Below are positions 23,270 to 35,322 of a stretch of DNA of 64,000 bases, piece by piece. Positions within the stretch are counted from its first letter, which is position 1. Every line of letters begins with the position of its first letter. The position numbers were made by a program, and so were the translations under genes. The notes beneath the pieces were generated by a model. The model did not search any database. It was not told where the DNA came from and saw only the letters and a list, made by a program, of their open reading frames with translations. Source of the stretch: Isoetes taiwanensis (taxonomy: Eukaryota > Streptophyta > Lycopodiopsida > Isoetales > Isoetaceae); the NCBI GenBank assembly GCA_021234155.1, contig JAJEKV010000020.1, positions 3,580,563 to 3,644,562 on the forward strand. Direction: 5' to 3'.

Positions 23270-24510
23270 AGACTGGGGCAATGGATCTCCCCAAATAGTG
23301 ATTTAGTTTGGACCCTTGCAGATGGAACCAAGGGAGGAATCTGCACAATTTGGGTTGGATTCAAGAAAATTGAAACTTTCTGTCACCCCTCTATCAGGTA
23401 AACAATTGCCATCTTGGAATATGAAGGAGAAAAACTAGTTGTGGTCAATGTATATGCTTCTACAGATCCTTCTGAGAGGGAGGGGGAGTGGACAGAAATG
23501 CATCAATGGCTGACTCAAAAGTAATTAAATAATATTTTGCTTGCTGATGACTTCAATAATACGCCAATTTGAGAACAAAAACTTGGCAAAAGACTCGACA
23601 TGTTCAGCTTGTCTCTGAATTATGCTATATTTCCTCATCATCATCAAATATATTCTCCTGGTCGAAAAAAAGAAAGAGAGAAGATAGACTATTTTGCCTT
23701 CTGGACAGGTTTTATTTGAAAAACCAAAGCATTGATTCATTAAACAAGTTGATAGACACATGTGATATATGGAATTCCATCTCTAATCATTTCCCTCAGG
23801 TGCTGGCACGCCTCGAGGTGGCTCGGAAGGATGGATCTAACATCCCCTTTAAATTCAATGTTGATCTCCTCAAAATTAAGAAATTCTGTAAGGAGTTTAA
23901 AGAGTTTTACTTAGGCCTTCCCAAAGTAGAAAAACAGAATTCATGAAGCTATTCATGAGAAAGATAAAAGTATGGGTTAAACAATGGAGGAAGCAATGGT
24001 ATGCTCAGAAAAAGAAGGAAAAATAGGAGATTTACAAGAACATCAGGAAGGTAAGAGAACAACTATTCACTGACAAAAATAATTCAATGCTGCAAAACCT
24101 AGAAGAACAGTTGGAGAGAAAGGTTAAAACAATTGAGGAGATTGAAGCCAAGGCATTATCTGTGAGAAGTTGATGCACTTATATTAATGGAATGGATAAA
24201 AGCAACTCCTCATTCTTCTTTAGGACGACTAAAAACAGGCTTTTGAATAATGGAATTGTGAGGGTAAGATCAGAGATGGGGAGTTATATTGAGGAACAGG
24301 GCCTACAAGAATATTTCAGGAATGGATTTTGCTGAACAGCCTGTCAACAATGAGCATCTAGATGCATTTTTTGATGAGATTTTCAGAAAAGAGATGATTG
24401 AAATCCAAGAGGGAAATCCAATAGACCATTAAGGCTATGCCCAAGGGCAAACATACAGGACCTGATGGCTTCCAACCAGAGTTCTATCTGGAATTTTGGG
24501 ATATAGAATA
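23270..24510 (+). pseudogene. LINE ORF2: endonuclease C-terminal part and start of reverse transcriptase
   Basis: Translation reads SDLVWTLADGTKGGICTIWV, then EKLVVVNVYASTDPSEREGE, DRFYLKNQSIDSLNKLIDTC and further on MPKGKHTGPDGFQPEFYLEF (about 24436-24495), the KTPGPDGFPPEF-type opening of L1 reverse transcriptase. Many stops and frame changes. It continues the fragment at 19478 in order and orientation. No catalytic YxDD motif is present before the sequence changes near 24540. Confidence 0.7.
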
Positions 24511-24539
24511 TAATAGAATTATTGTCCCTAGTGCCCTGA

Positions 24540-25227
24540 GGCCCCCGAACTGATGTAGCATGGGCAAGCTCCCAAGGGGTGCTACTAGCATTGCATGCTG
24601 GTACATTGTCGCTCTTTCAAAGGGCTTCTCTTATTTTTTATTGATACCGGCACCCCGCTTATAATCAACATCATGGCCGCGCGGTGGTGCGTCGTTATCA
24701 TCAGCTTTTAGCTGAGATTTTTGCGGGCTTCAATGTCCCACCCTTTCAGTGGTTCATATTACCAGCCCTCTTTCTCTCGGTGTCTAGTTATCATCTTCTT
24801 GATTGCGTCTGCTAAATCCGCTTTTGTATCTGCTCTTGCCATTAGGATATGTGCTGGTTGTCCCCACCTTATAAGCCTGTATTTGCTTTTGATGTTTTCA
24901 TATGTCGTACAATCGTTGAGCATGTGATTCTCGTCCTCTACTCTCCCTGTGTCACAGATAGGAACTGTGTCTCCATGTGGTCTCCTGGAATTGCGTCAAA
25001 CCATCGGTTACGTGTGAAGGTTGTGGTCTCCAAGACCTATCGCAGGCGGATTCTCTCAAATCACCTTTTTGCAACAGTCCCGAACACTTCAATCAACTGG
25101 TCCATCTGTTGCTCTAGCATAAGGAGCAATCAGCCGCTGCATATGATGTTAAGCATATCTTCAATGCGGTTACCGGGATATGGATGAGGGCTTGCCCCCT
25201 AGGGGCAACCGAAAAAAAAAAAAAAAA
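24540..25227 (+). mobile_element. LINE/SINE-type 3' end with hairpin and poly-A
   Basis: Ends in GGGCTTGCCCCCTAGGGGCA followed by ACCG and about 15 A (25188-25227). The same ending recurs at 29728-29756, 46782-46810 and 49839-49869, so it defines a dispersed retroposon family. The body has no recognised domain. Confidence 0.55.
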
Positions 25228-25555
25228 CTAGCAGAAATGCAGGCTTGGGGCAAAGAATAAGGGGATTGGAGAAGTTTGACAGAAGGAAGAAATATGAGAT
25301 GGTTGATTGATGGTGTGCTTCTATTATTGTTGATTCTCTATTGAAATGTTAGCTATATAGAAGTTAGACAATTATCATTTGAATATGAAGAAAGCCCCAT
25401 AACTATTATGAAAAAGATATTGGATGAACCATTGTTGCTAATGAAATTGAAGCCATATGCAGTTTCACTAGTTGTTGGATGGATTTCCTATTGTTTTCTG
25501 TGATCTAATAACCAACAACAATACAATACGAGAGAAAGAGAGGGAGCAAGTGATT

Positions 25556-25616
<61 letters not shown>

Positions 25617-25665
25617 TATTTTAACGTCACACCACTAGGCAGCATCCAACTGGACATGTGAGAAG
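25556..25665 (-). mobile_element. LINE 3' end with (TATC)n tail, about 15 units
   Basis: Read on the minus strand: CATGTCCAGTTGGATGCTGC, CTAGTGGTGTGACGTTAAAA, then TAC and a long TATC run, seen on the plus strand as GATA repeats at 25556-25616. The module matches 42790-42886 and 46990-47080, so the microsatellite is the tail of a retroelement. Confidence 0.75.
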
Positions 25666-25669
25666 ACTA

Positions 25670-26960
25670 GAAACTTGACGATAACAATAACGTCCAATTT
25701 TTTCTCTTTAAATGCTACTGGAACAGAGGGGTCTCAGTTAAGGAAACTAGAAATGGACGCATGTTAGAATTTAGATAATGGTTCAAGAGAGGGTTTTGCT
25801 TTTGCTTTTGTTTTTTTATTAAATTGAATGGTTGACGTTTAAAGTACTTGAGTTGAAATAAACACATGTACTCGATTTGCTTTCGATGTTTTCGAAATTG
25901 AATAACGATTCATACACATTGACAATGTGTGGGTGCAAAATGAATAGGTTTTTTTATAAGGTGGCTAGTCTTTGAACTCAATTTTTGGGATATAAATCAC
26001 CTTAGTTAGCAGTAAACTCTAGTTGAATAACTAATGTTTAACATTGATGTGGTGAGCGAAGTCATATGCAAGCTAGCATTTGCTGTTTAACATTGAGTCG
26101 TCAATGTTCGTCTCAAATATGAACCTCATCACTTAGACATGTTGGCTGCATATCAAAGTTTGATTGATATATTTTTTTTTTCCTTCTTTTGTCTCTTAAG
26201 AGAGCTCATTCTAAATTCATGTTCACTTATAGAAGCAAAAAGGAAGAAGAAGGTAAGTTCACTCTATCATGTCTCAATGCAGATATGACATGCTTAAATA
26301 ATCAGTTGTAAAGCAACTTTCGGGCTATGAAGCATGTTAATTAGTGATACACAATTTTTGTGCCATCGAGCATCTTAGTTAGCAGTAAACTCTAGTTATT
26401 TTAAAGTTGAATAAGCAATGTTCAACATTGAAGCGTTGATATTTGTCTCAAAAATGAACCTTGCAATTCGGTAAGTTCTAAGTCTTGTAACCTTGCAATT
26501 AGGTAAGTTCTAAGTCTTGTGAAAGCAGGCCCAATGTTTTCTCTAAATGATTAAATATTGTACAAAAACATATGATAAGATTTAAGATGCTTTTAGTAAG
26601 TTTGTGAGCCTCAAAAACACTTTATGAATCTGTTCTAATATATTGCCTATTTCATAGAAACATTCTCCAACCCACATCTAACCAACCACAATGTCCAAGG
26701 TGATTCAATATGTAATTGAAATGTTTCGCATACTTTGATCTGCCAACTGTTTGATAAACAGAATTAAGCCAATGACAACCTTCCACAAGGCTTTGATTGG
26801 AGCCAGTGACCATCTTTTAACAGATGAAACTGCAGGGCGTAAAAGCATGTTCAACATCTGGGCTATTCACCAAGAACACTAGTAAATGTAAGATTGGTTA
26901 GCATTATACCTTGTAACTGCATTTCTCTCATCAATCTAGAAGCTTGTTTCTGTATCCATG
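25670..26960. other. No recognised gene
   Basis: AT-rich DNA. Phrases such as TTAGCAGTAAACTCTAGTT (near 26005 and 26380) occur twice, so part may be an old duplicated repeat. Confidence 0.35.
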
Positions 26961-27170
26961 TTGCGCATATGCTGCTATCATAGCATTCGTGAAACTATAT
27001 TCCTTTCATGCATTTTATTAAAAAGAGCACATGCATCTTGCAAGCTCCCAGACTGAGACTGAGCTTGTACTGTGAGCATTGCTGTCCACATAAGCAAGTT
27101 CAATTTGCCAACTTTTGTGAATAGCTTGAGTTCATTATGCAAGCTTACGCACCCGCTATACATAGCGATG
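26960..27170 (-). pseudogene. Pentatricopeptide-repeat fragment
   Basis: Minus-strand translation MYSGCVSLHNELKLFTKVGK followed by DACALFNKMHERNIVS. This matches the plant PLS-type PPR signature (MYxKCGSLxxAxxLFxxM, then A..F..M..RN.VS). PPR proteins bind organellar RNA. Only about two repeats survive and no start is visible. Confidence 0.55.
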
Positions 27171-27474
27171 ATAGATGTTCAAATAACAACATTTTAATCA
27201 AGTCTTGCTTCAATCATAAGGGTATGGATCTATCTCCTGATGCCTTCCTTTACTGCCCTGTAAAATACTCGCAGGATGTGCTTTGATTAGATATGGCGCC
27301 TTGTAGTATAGAACCCATCAGTGGTGTGAAGAGCTATTTTTATGGATATAATGGGCAGCAGTGTACTAGTGTACTGTACAAGACCTAGCTCTGCAGTACT
27401 ATGGAAATGATGAAGGCAGCTGGCTATTTTGCTTAAAATACAAAGTGTCGTGCCGCGCTTGACCTAGGTCATAA

Positions 27475-27794
27475 GTGAATGGGTCTACCTTGTATTATTA
27501 CCTGGCAGATCCAACAAACGAGTGAGGATATACTAAACTTGTAGGAGACAAAAGGCCCTACCATTTTAGTTGTTCTTTCTAACATTTTAGCCAATGGAGG
27601 CACTTTCCATCTTCGAGGTGGTTTACCAAGCCAAATTACTCGTTGTTGCAATGCTAAGTGCTCAGCAGCTTTCATAGAAGGGTCATTTACTACAGGCTCT
27701 ACAACCTGTAGACTTTCTTCAAAGCGGCCAAGATGTTCAAGATCTATTGACAATCTTTGAGTCCAATAACCTCTTCTTTCTTGCAGTATTTGTG
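27475..27794 (-). pseudogene. FAN1: FAN1-type nuclease gene fragment (two exons)
   Basis: The exon at 27562-27794 reads ERRGYWTQRLSIDLEHLGRF and, after a stretch, VIWLGKPPRRWKVPPLAKML. An in-phase GT..AG intron (27502-27561, 60 bp) leads to VIIQGRPIHL. These are hallmark sequences of the TPR-like region of Fanconi-associated nuclease 1, a structure-specific nuclease in DNA cross-link repair: LGKPPRRWK, then I.GRP, precede the nuclease domain. A stop follows shortly and no nuclease domain is found within 27.5 kb upstream or downstream on this strand. I read it as a gene fragment, though distant exons outside my recognition are possible. Confidence 0.65.
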
Positions 27795-28084
27795 ATTTAG
27801 AATATGTTTAAGCAATTCACGGACTGTCTATACCTAATAAAAGAAATATGGAATAATATTAAATTTTTGCGGTAAAAGATGGTTGACAATGAATGCAACA
27901 GAAATAACTATTTTTCAATGTGCCTGGATCTAGAATACTACAGAGAGACAGTATATAGAATACTCAAATAAGTGAAAAGAGCATTTAAAGCTTACCTATG
28001 TCCTCTTCAAGTACTGACATGTCCAATGTGCATACTTAAATGTACACCCAACCTGCTCTGAAACGAGCTAAGAATGCATTATTC

Positions 28085-28235
28085 TCTTACATCTTCAAGT
28101 TGAGAAAGCTCACTTTGGGCCCTTTCTAAAGAAATCATAACTGCATTATGGTAGTCGCCTTCAACTGCTTGTTCCATGAGCTGCTTGTTCCATGAGCTGA
28201 GCCACTTGTAATGCCTGTAGAAATTTTTTCATTTC
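28085..28235 (-). pseudogene. Exon resembling a UVR-type helical motif
   Basis: After an acceptor TTTCTACAG (about 28216) the minus strand reads ALQVAQLMEQA, and after a 16-bp tandem duplication VEGDYHNAVMISLERAQSEL. The pattern (V/I)EG.DY..A resembles UVR motifs of plastid proteins, but the match is weak. The duplication breaks the frame. Confidence 0.3.
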
Positions 28236-28666
28236 AGCTTCAGAATACTAGAGGGATTTGCTAATACAACAGTACAACTCTAATGTTTGATAATATAACA
28301 ACAAGATATCCATGGCATATCTTCATGTCCTCAAGAACAGAATTGCTATGACTTTGCATGTTGCATAAACAAATGCACATTAGAGCGAAAGGAAATGTGA
28401 CTGAAAGGCCATCAATCATGATTAAAATACTCTAAAATGGCCATAATTCTGACTTATGTTTGATCTTGCCTGATCCCTGGTGCAGATGCCCTGATGTTGT
28501 TGTATACTGGTGAATACAGACATACTTGCATGAGAGATGGCATGTTTATGGTCAATACTTGCAATATTTAACTCGTCATAGAGGCAAATCACCTTCCAAT
28601 TTATGCAAACCGGAGACTTGGATATGTGCCAGATTTTTTTAACACATGAGGGAGAATTAGAGTAGC

Positions 28667-28936
28667 TCAGGGCCATTGGAATTCGGACATTTCTAGCAAA
28701 GAATATGGTCTGCGGCAATTAGGATGTATGCTTGCAGGCAAAATTTGGTTCGACTTCGGTGCCAATAAATGTCTCTTCCAAGCTATAGTTGAAAGCTCTG
28801 CAGGGATTGCTCTGGCAAAATGGCCATGGCTAGGAATAGGCTGCTGAAGATTTTGACGGCTATGGCAGATACAAATGTAACGGGGAAAACGAAGATGTAA
28901 ACCGGCAGGGATTTCCAATCCAATCACTTGGGCCAC
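28667..28936 (-). CDS. Possible first exon with transit-peptide-like N terminus
   Basis: An 89-codon frame starting MAQVIGLEIPAGLHLRFPRY is rich in Ser, Arg, Pro and His and poor in acidic residues, as organelle transit peptides are. It lies upstream, in the same orientation, of the UVR-like exon at 28.1 kb, so the two could belong to one gene. No donor site is clear. Product unknown. Confidence 0.25.
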   Translation of the reverse strand: MAQVIGLEIPAGLHLRFPRYICICHSRQNLQQPIPSHGHFARAIPAELSTIAWKRHLLAPKSNQILPASIHPNCRRPYSLLEMSEFQWP

Positions 28937-28939
28937 AAA

Positions 28940-29570
28940 TTTTACCTTTGAACCGTTCTTTTCTGCAAAGATTCAAACTTCACTAAAAATTTCAACATGC
29001 GATAATGTGGGCACATTCAATCAGATCAAAATGAGGCATATTTTCCCTAATGCACAGAATCGAAAGCAATCTCTGCAAAAAATGGGCTAGTCAATAGCAT
29101 ACCTGTTTGTTCTGCTTAGCATCAGAAATCATGACTCATTGCAGAGATTAGAATGAAGGGTCGGAAAGAATAAGGTCGAAGTCTGTGTCTTCATCTGATG
29201 TGCATCCCAGTTCTACCATTCAGTTTAGTTGCACTGGTTATGCATTTATAGAGATGTGCTGCAAGGCTTCCGAATGTAGTATAGTTACACAAGATCCAAT
29301 CGCAAAGTGAAGCTCTTCGGACTTATCGTCAGCATTTTGTCTTTGCTCCAGTTCTTGGCATCTACAATATAAGAATAAGTCGATTACAGATTACATAAGG
29401 TTGCAAGCAATACTGGAGATTAAAACTCACCTCAAAGCTATTTGATCAAAACTCGCCTCAAGCTGCTCTCAAGTGACGATGATGCTACCCTAAACCAAGC
29501 CGATTCCTTCTAAATCCTTCTATTGCAACTACGATAATCTCCAGGCTTGTTTTCGAGATTGGGCACCAGA
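28940..29570. other. No recognised gene
   Basis: Nothing recognised; possibly upstream region of the minus-strand exons. Confidence 0.3.
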
Positions 29571-29574
29571 ATGG

Positions 29575-29760
29575 ATGTGGCAACCGGTTAGCCGGTTTCC
29601 AAAGTGGTTGCTCAACAACAGCGGCCACGGTCAGTTTACACCCGATAGCAAGTTTGGAGCAGTCATTGGCATATTCCTGGTATATACTGATATATATCTA
29701 GAATATGCCATAAACCCACATGGACAAGGGCTTGCCCCCTTAAGGGCAACCCAAAAACAA
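29575..29760 (+). mobile_element. Retroposon 3' end (GGGCTTGCCC family)
   Basis: Terminates with AGGGCTTGCCCCCTTAAGGG and CAACCCAAAAA (29727-29756), matching the endings at 25188, 46782 and 49839. The preceding frame is probably not a host protein. Confidence 0.5.
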
Positions 29761-29799
29761 GACTCTAATTTAAAATGTACTAAAAAATGGCGCCCTACA

Positions 29800-31170
29800 A
29801 AATCTAAATAAAAGATGAATTCCCCCTTTAGGTATTGGTTGTTTTTTAGGTCCGGAAGGGCTCGGAAGTTTTGTTAATACAACCACCAAAAGATTAGTTA
29901 AAATAGACGTCAACCTCGAACCCCCCTATTATTTTGGTGCATATTCTTGCAAGGCGTCTAGCCAAAGATGTATGTCAAAATCTTAGTTCAATCCATGCAA
30001 AAAAATTGACGCATACACGAGTGCCTGATTAACAAGGAATTGAGTGTTGTCTATGAGGGTCTGATAATCCGTCGGGATACTGACCAAATGTGCAACAAAC
30101 TGGCACAATTACACTGGATTCGAAACAGGAAGTTCTTGGTCTACAAAAGGGGCACATTAAAGGGGCAACTTTAATTAAAGGGCACTTTAATAAAGACCGC
30201 AACTGCACAATTGATTCCTTGCAAAGGTGCGGAAAGAGTGGTGGTGGAGAAACTTACCGGGGCGAAAGCATTAGCATCCATGAGTGTGGTTGCATGCAGA
30301 GTGTTGAAGCGGAAAGAGCTAGCCATAGCGGCAGGAACATTGAGGCGCTGGAGGAAACGGAAAGGACTTGAAGAAATAGGATTATGGCAGTTCATAGTGC
30401 AATTTATATACAGTTCTGGGATAGGAAATTAGAGCCGTTGAAGGAGATAGGTGGCAACCTTTGAAGAGACATACAGAGAGGACGAAAATTTTGGCTAAGT
30501 CCCAAGAAGGGGAATAAAAAAGGCACAATATCACAATGTCGTGAAGAGGAGCCAGCACAGAGAAGCGAATCTTTTAGTAGTGCATATCCAGATGGTGAGA
30601 TAATAAAAAGAGACGGAATTTGCGGCATAATATGGTAATCTCCAATAGTATTTGCTTTAATGAGAAAATCCTTGAAGGGATGAGGATGGGATGAGTGGAA
30701 TGATTGCGATTGTGCCAGAGCGGCAGAGTGTTAAGCCAGTGACCTATATAAGAGTAGACCGGGTTGCAATGAAGAGACCACTATTCGAGCACCATGGAGA
30801 TGAGCAATACGATGCCCAACAATTGCCTTGAATGGATGACTTGCCGTATGAACAATTTAGATATATGGAAGCTGAAGAATCGTGGAATTCCAATGGGTGG
30901 GTGGGTGGAAGGAGTGGCAGAGAATCTCAATCTAGATTTTGATTACATGGATGTGGTAATACATCTGCGTCGGCACCCTGGGCAGGGATATCACATCCCT
31001 TGAATCTGTTCTGCAACCAATCCCGAATAAGTATGTAGGTTATGTAATAGGTAGCGCAAGTATAGGGAAAGAACTCCTCAATTTGTATGTAAACTTGTTT
31101 TTGAAATGTAAACATTTGTCTCAAGTTTCTGTGTCTTGTTTTGTGGTTGGATTAGTACTATCACCTTTGT
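29800..31170. other. Unassigned; possibly LTR or flank of the Ty3/gypsy relic
   Basis: Contains CTATATAAG at 30744-30752 followed by an ATG frame at 30794. It lies on the 3' side of the minus-strand integrase. I could not find a matching long terminal repeat. Confidence 0.3.
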
Positions 31171-31179
31171 GAAATAATT

Positions 31180-32330
31180 TGAGAAGAAACCCATTAATCA
31201 AGGATACAAGTGGAGTGACATCCAACTCAGCGAGTTGAAAAACACTAGGATGAACGACCTTTGTAACTTCATAAGGTCCTAACCATCGAAATTTGAGTTT
31301 GCCAGGATGGTGCTTGTATCTGGAATCATATAATAGGATTAAATCTCCTTCCTTGAATTCTTTGATTCTAATCTTTTGGTCATGCTAGGATTTCCGTAAC
31401 TGGTGTCCCAGCAAGGACGCGAAGATAAGCGTCTCGGTGGACTTCATCAAGTTATTGGAGTTGATAGACACATCCTCTGAGAGTAGGAGGAGGATTAGGT
31501 GTCATTGCCAACTAAAATCTCAATGTGGGTAGAACATACTCAAAAGGCATGAAGGCTTCTTGGCCATAAACAAATTTGAAAAGTGTTTGGCCCATAGCAA
31601 TTTTGTAAGTAGTGTTATAGGCCCATAAAACAGTCGGTATCTTTTCATGCCAATCTCTCAGAGAAGCATCATAGACTTTCTTGAGAATATATCAGTGTTT
31701 TATTAGTGCTTTCTGCTAGACCATTGCCATGAGGATAGTAGGGTGTGCTTTTTCTGTGATGGATACGAAGGTAATCTGTGAGCTCTTTGATGGTGCGATT
31801 CACAAAATGAATACCACAATCACTAACAAGTTCCTTGGGGCACGCAAAGCGGGTGATTATGTGCGTGTAGAGAGCCCTGCCATGTTGGGATGCAGTATTG
31901 TCTGGCAGGGCACAAGCTTCTGCCCGTGAAAAGGATACAACATGCCCAGGTATGGCTAGCCGGTGGGTCCAAAGAACCTATAAAATCCATACCCCACGTA
32001 CTAAAGGGGAGAGACGTGGCAACCGGGGTTAACGGTAAGGCATCAGGGGTAGTTGATCGACCCACACTTTAACAGACATCACAATTGTGGGTTTGTGCAT
32101 GAGGATCTTTAAGCAGCGTGGGCCAATGATAACCATTCAGAAGGATTTTCTGCGGCGTATTATCACCGCCGAAATGGCCACACCCCAAGCCTTCATGTGC
32201 TAGTTGAATAATTCGTGGAATTTCATTGGGAAGAAAACATCTGCGTAAAATCATATCCTTGCCTCGTTTGTATAGATAGCCTGCAACCATGGATTAAGCA
32301 GCATTAACAGATTCCTTTAAGAACTAAGAA
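31180..32330 (-). pseudogene. Ty3/gypsy retrotransposon integrase relic
   Basis: Minus-strand translation gives the HHCC zinc-binding region: ILRRCFLPNEIPRIIQLAHE, CGHFGGDNTPQKI, then HNCDVC near 32070. The catalytic-core opening PLTPVATSLPFSTWGMDFIG follows (about 31960-32035), then YGQEAFMPFEY and a C-terminal linker to about 31200. Frames shift and stops occur, so it is inactive. Integrase inserts the retrotransposon cDNA. The protease, RT and RNase H regions were not recognised upstream (above 32.3 kb). Confidence 0.8.
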
Positions 32331-34160
32331 TATCGTCAAAGTATGAGTGGTCCTCTTCTGGCTATTACGTCCAACTATAGCATTTGTCCTCTTCTAAATG
32401 AAACGTAGCACAACTTCCTGACACCTTTCTTCTACTTCAGAAAGAAGTATGTTCTCATCTAAGACAAGCAAATCATGTGGCCATAACCTAAAGCAACCAA
32501 TATTAGCCTTCTTCAAGCAAATTCCAGAAACTGGTTACTAGCTGAGCTGTCTTCAAGCAAATTCCAGAAGAACTAGTTACTAGCTAAACTGAATACATAT
32601 ACTATGGTACTAGTTAGCTGGTTGTCACTTAAAGGCAACTCATATTTTTTACGTGCTTTCGCTCAACTGGTTATAAACCAAAACAAATTACTTCGATACT
32701 GCTACGCCCCTTAAAGATGGTCTGATAAAACACCCCTGAGGAGGCTTGATAGATCGTCATGCATGAGCAATAACTTTACATGAAAACATGCAGGACCACA
32801 AATAAGAACACAGCTTCACATAGTCTCCCATCCTAGAAATGCCTTGCACTTGTAGGGCCTTATATCATTAAAAAAATTTCTTATATGAAAAATAATAACT
32901 ATACTTCCACATTTCAGTGAAGATATGTCTCCTGATGATATAGATATGGATATGCTAAAACCTAAACTACAGCTTTACAGGGTGAGCTCTGAGTTCCATA
33001 CCTTCCAATCATATTATGCAGTGTAAGAAAAATTTCCTTCTCTATGTCAAAACAAGATTCAAGATGGCAGACGAAAGAATCACACAATGGTGTACTTGCC
33101 TCTGTGCCTAAATAATGGAAGTAAAATCATAATCAATAACATTGAAATGCAGCCTACATCTAAATATAATTCCAATCAAATATTCACTTCTATGAGGATC
33201 GTCATTTACTTCATATTCTCAGCCAATAAAGATAGTTAATTCCTAAGTGCCTTTAGAAACCAGAAGATGCTAAGAACATTGTTGTCTTTGAAATTCTACA
33301 GATTATATTCCTAGTAAAGCATAGTAGATAACTGTAGTTAACTATTTGAACCAGTAAAAGAAGTTTGTCTTGCATCTCATGATAAAAAACAGACCATGAC
33401 TATTTTTTCATGTTCCATTGCATCTCAAAAATTCTCTGTCTACTCTGCTGCTCATGCTTTCAAGTCCCAGCCATCTCTGTTGTAAGGCGATGATAGATGA
33501 TGCATGGAAAGACTTGATGTTTAATAGACCAATCAAGCCAGCACAAACAAACACGAATGTGAGCGAGTACATGTGAATGACGACCACCACCACCTCTCCC
33601 ATCATAGATGGCACAATTGCACCTGAAAATGCAACAGCTTGTCATACATCATGAAGAACATCAATCCAAACTGAAATCTTCATCTTACATTTTCATCACG
33701 ACGTGCAAACAACCTAAAAATGATCCTCTAGCTTAGGTTGAAGTAGAAAAATGCAAATGCCTAATGTTCATGGGAGTTTGTAAGAAAGCTTAACTGCTTG
33801 GAGTATATAGTATCAAAAATATCTATAAAATTGATCTGTTTCCAGATTGCATAAATTAAATGACGTCTCCTGTTCTTCCAAAATCGATTGTGTCTTAATT
33901 AGAGAAATTTTACTTCAGGCTATCAGTATAGTTAATCAAAAAGCCTTACCTTCTTAACTGCAAGGACTAGGCATCAGCACCTTCCACAATGACAATCATA
34001 CAATCTGGTACAGATGGACATCTTTGCAACATGGAAACCATGAACTCCAGAAAAAAGCAGGTGCACGAAGAACTGCATATAACTACAAATACAATGAAAG
34101 AATTAACATGGACAAACATCAAAAGCTTTAAATTGCAGATGAAAAGTATTTGAACAGTCA
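32330..34160. other. No firmly recognised gene; possible minus-strand exons
   Basis: A minus-strand exon-like block after TTTTCAG near 33625 reads GAIVPSMMGEVVVVVIHMYS then LTFVFVCAGLIGLLNIKSF, which is hydrophobic and possibly membrane-spanning. It may belong with the PHD-like exon at 34.2 kb, but I cannot show this. Confidence 0.3.
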
Positions 34161-34170
34161 GGCCACTTAC

Positions 34171-34247
34171 CTTCTGACACTGCTTTTCACAAAACCATTT
34201 CGAACTTCCAACCTCAATGCCTTTGGCTGTTAAACACGATACATGAT
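34171..34247 (-). CDS. Exon encoding part of a PHD-type zinc finger
   Basis: A 77-bp exon is bounded by TTGCAG (acceptor, 34248-34253) and GTAAGT (donor, 34165-34170). It reads DHVSCLTAKGIEVGSSKWFC then EKQCQK, entering in phase 1. The H-x2-C ... W-F-C-x3-C arrangement matches the second half of the PHD fingers found in plant IDM1-like acetyltransferase/PHD proteins, which read histone marks. Clean splice sites suggest a real exon of a minus-strand gene whose other exons I could not identify. Confidence 0.45.
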
Positions 34248-34249
34248 CT

Positions 34250-35320
34250 GCAACAAAAACGCTAATGCAGGTATATAGAACATGATTAACTGGTTCTAAA
34301 TAATTGATAGTCAATTTGATGAATCATACCTTGTAAGCTCTCTGATTTTGTAGTCTCTTTCTATAAATACTTGGGCATTAACATAGGACATAGGCAAGCA
34401 GTTGAAACATCCTTTATGCATCACAAATATGCACCAAACAACACCGCGTGGGGGTGTTGTTTTGGAGGGCGGGGGTTTTGGGGAGGGGGAGAGGGAGGGT
34501 TTTAATTTCAAAAATTGACGTCCATTTTAGTGATGGTTGTATGTTGGTAGTTTTACTAATATACTAATTGATGTGACAAGACATGAGGAAACACAACTAA
34601 TAGACAAAACCTTTTATAAATGCTTGTCCATGCCTAGATGTTGATACACAGCCCGGCTCGATGCATCATATGATTAGTATCGTCTTATACAATTGATGCC
34701 CATGGAATTGATGGCTCACGAATTAATTAATTAAACCTTACTTATGCTTATGTGTTCGCTTGCTTGTCAGATGGTGCTCCTAAGATGTCAGATGGAATAG
34801 GAGGGTAAAATAACCCTTCACATTTATTATTCTACTTAGATGCAAAATGCAAATTGTGGTTATAAATTTCTACTATATTTCAAAATATGTAATCCTCCAT
34901 ATATGATCTAGTAGACGAATCAAAAGATATTTTATTCGCACTTCGAAATCCATATCTAAAACTGATCTATCTATTTTACGTGGCAAAACGTAGCAGGCAT
35001 GAAAGCAAAAGTTTTGGATGAGGCAACATTCAAGTTCTAAGTGGCCAGCTAGCAAGGCTGGAAGAACACACTAAATTGTGTGTAAAACATTTATCTCTTG
35101 AAAAACTCTAGTCTGCATATTAAAAAGACTAGTGCGTGCATATCTTGCCAAAATATCGCATCCAAGACTTAGGATGACATGCATCACCAAACAACATCCA
35201 TTTGGTGGCTTAAGCACAGTTTTAGAGCGATTCCTATTCTGACATTCCTTTTGCAGAAACATAAATTGAAGCATTTTACTTAAAAGGCAGTGAACAAAAA
35301 AATGCAGATCTTTTCATACC
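34250..35320. other. No recognised gene
   Basis: AT-rich spacer between the PHD-like exon and the F-box gene's stop codon. A minus-strand frame at 35071-35274 is unassigned. Confidence 0.3.
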
Positions 35321-35322
35321 AG

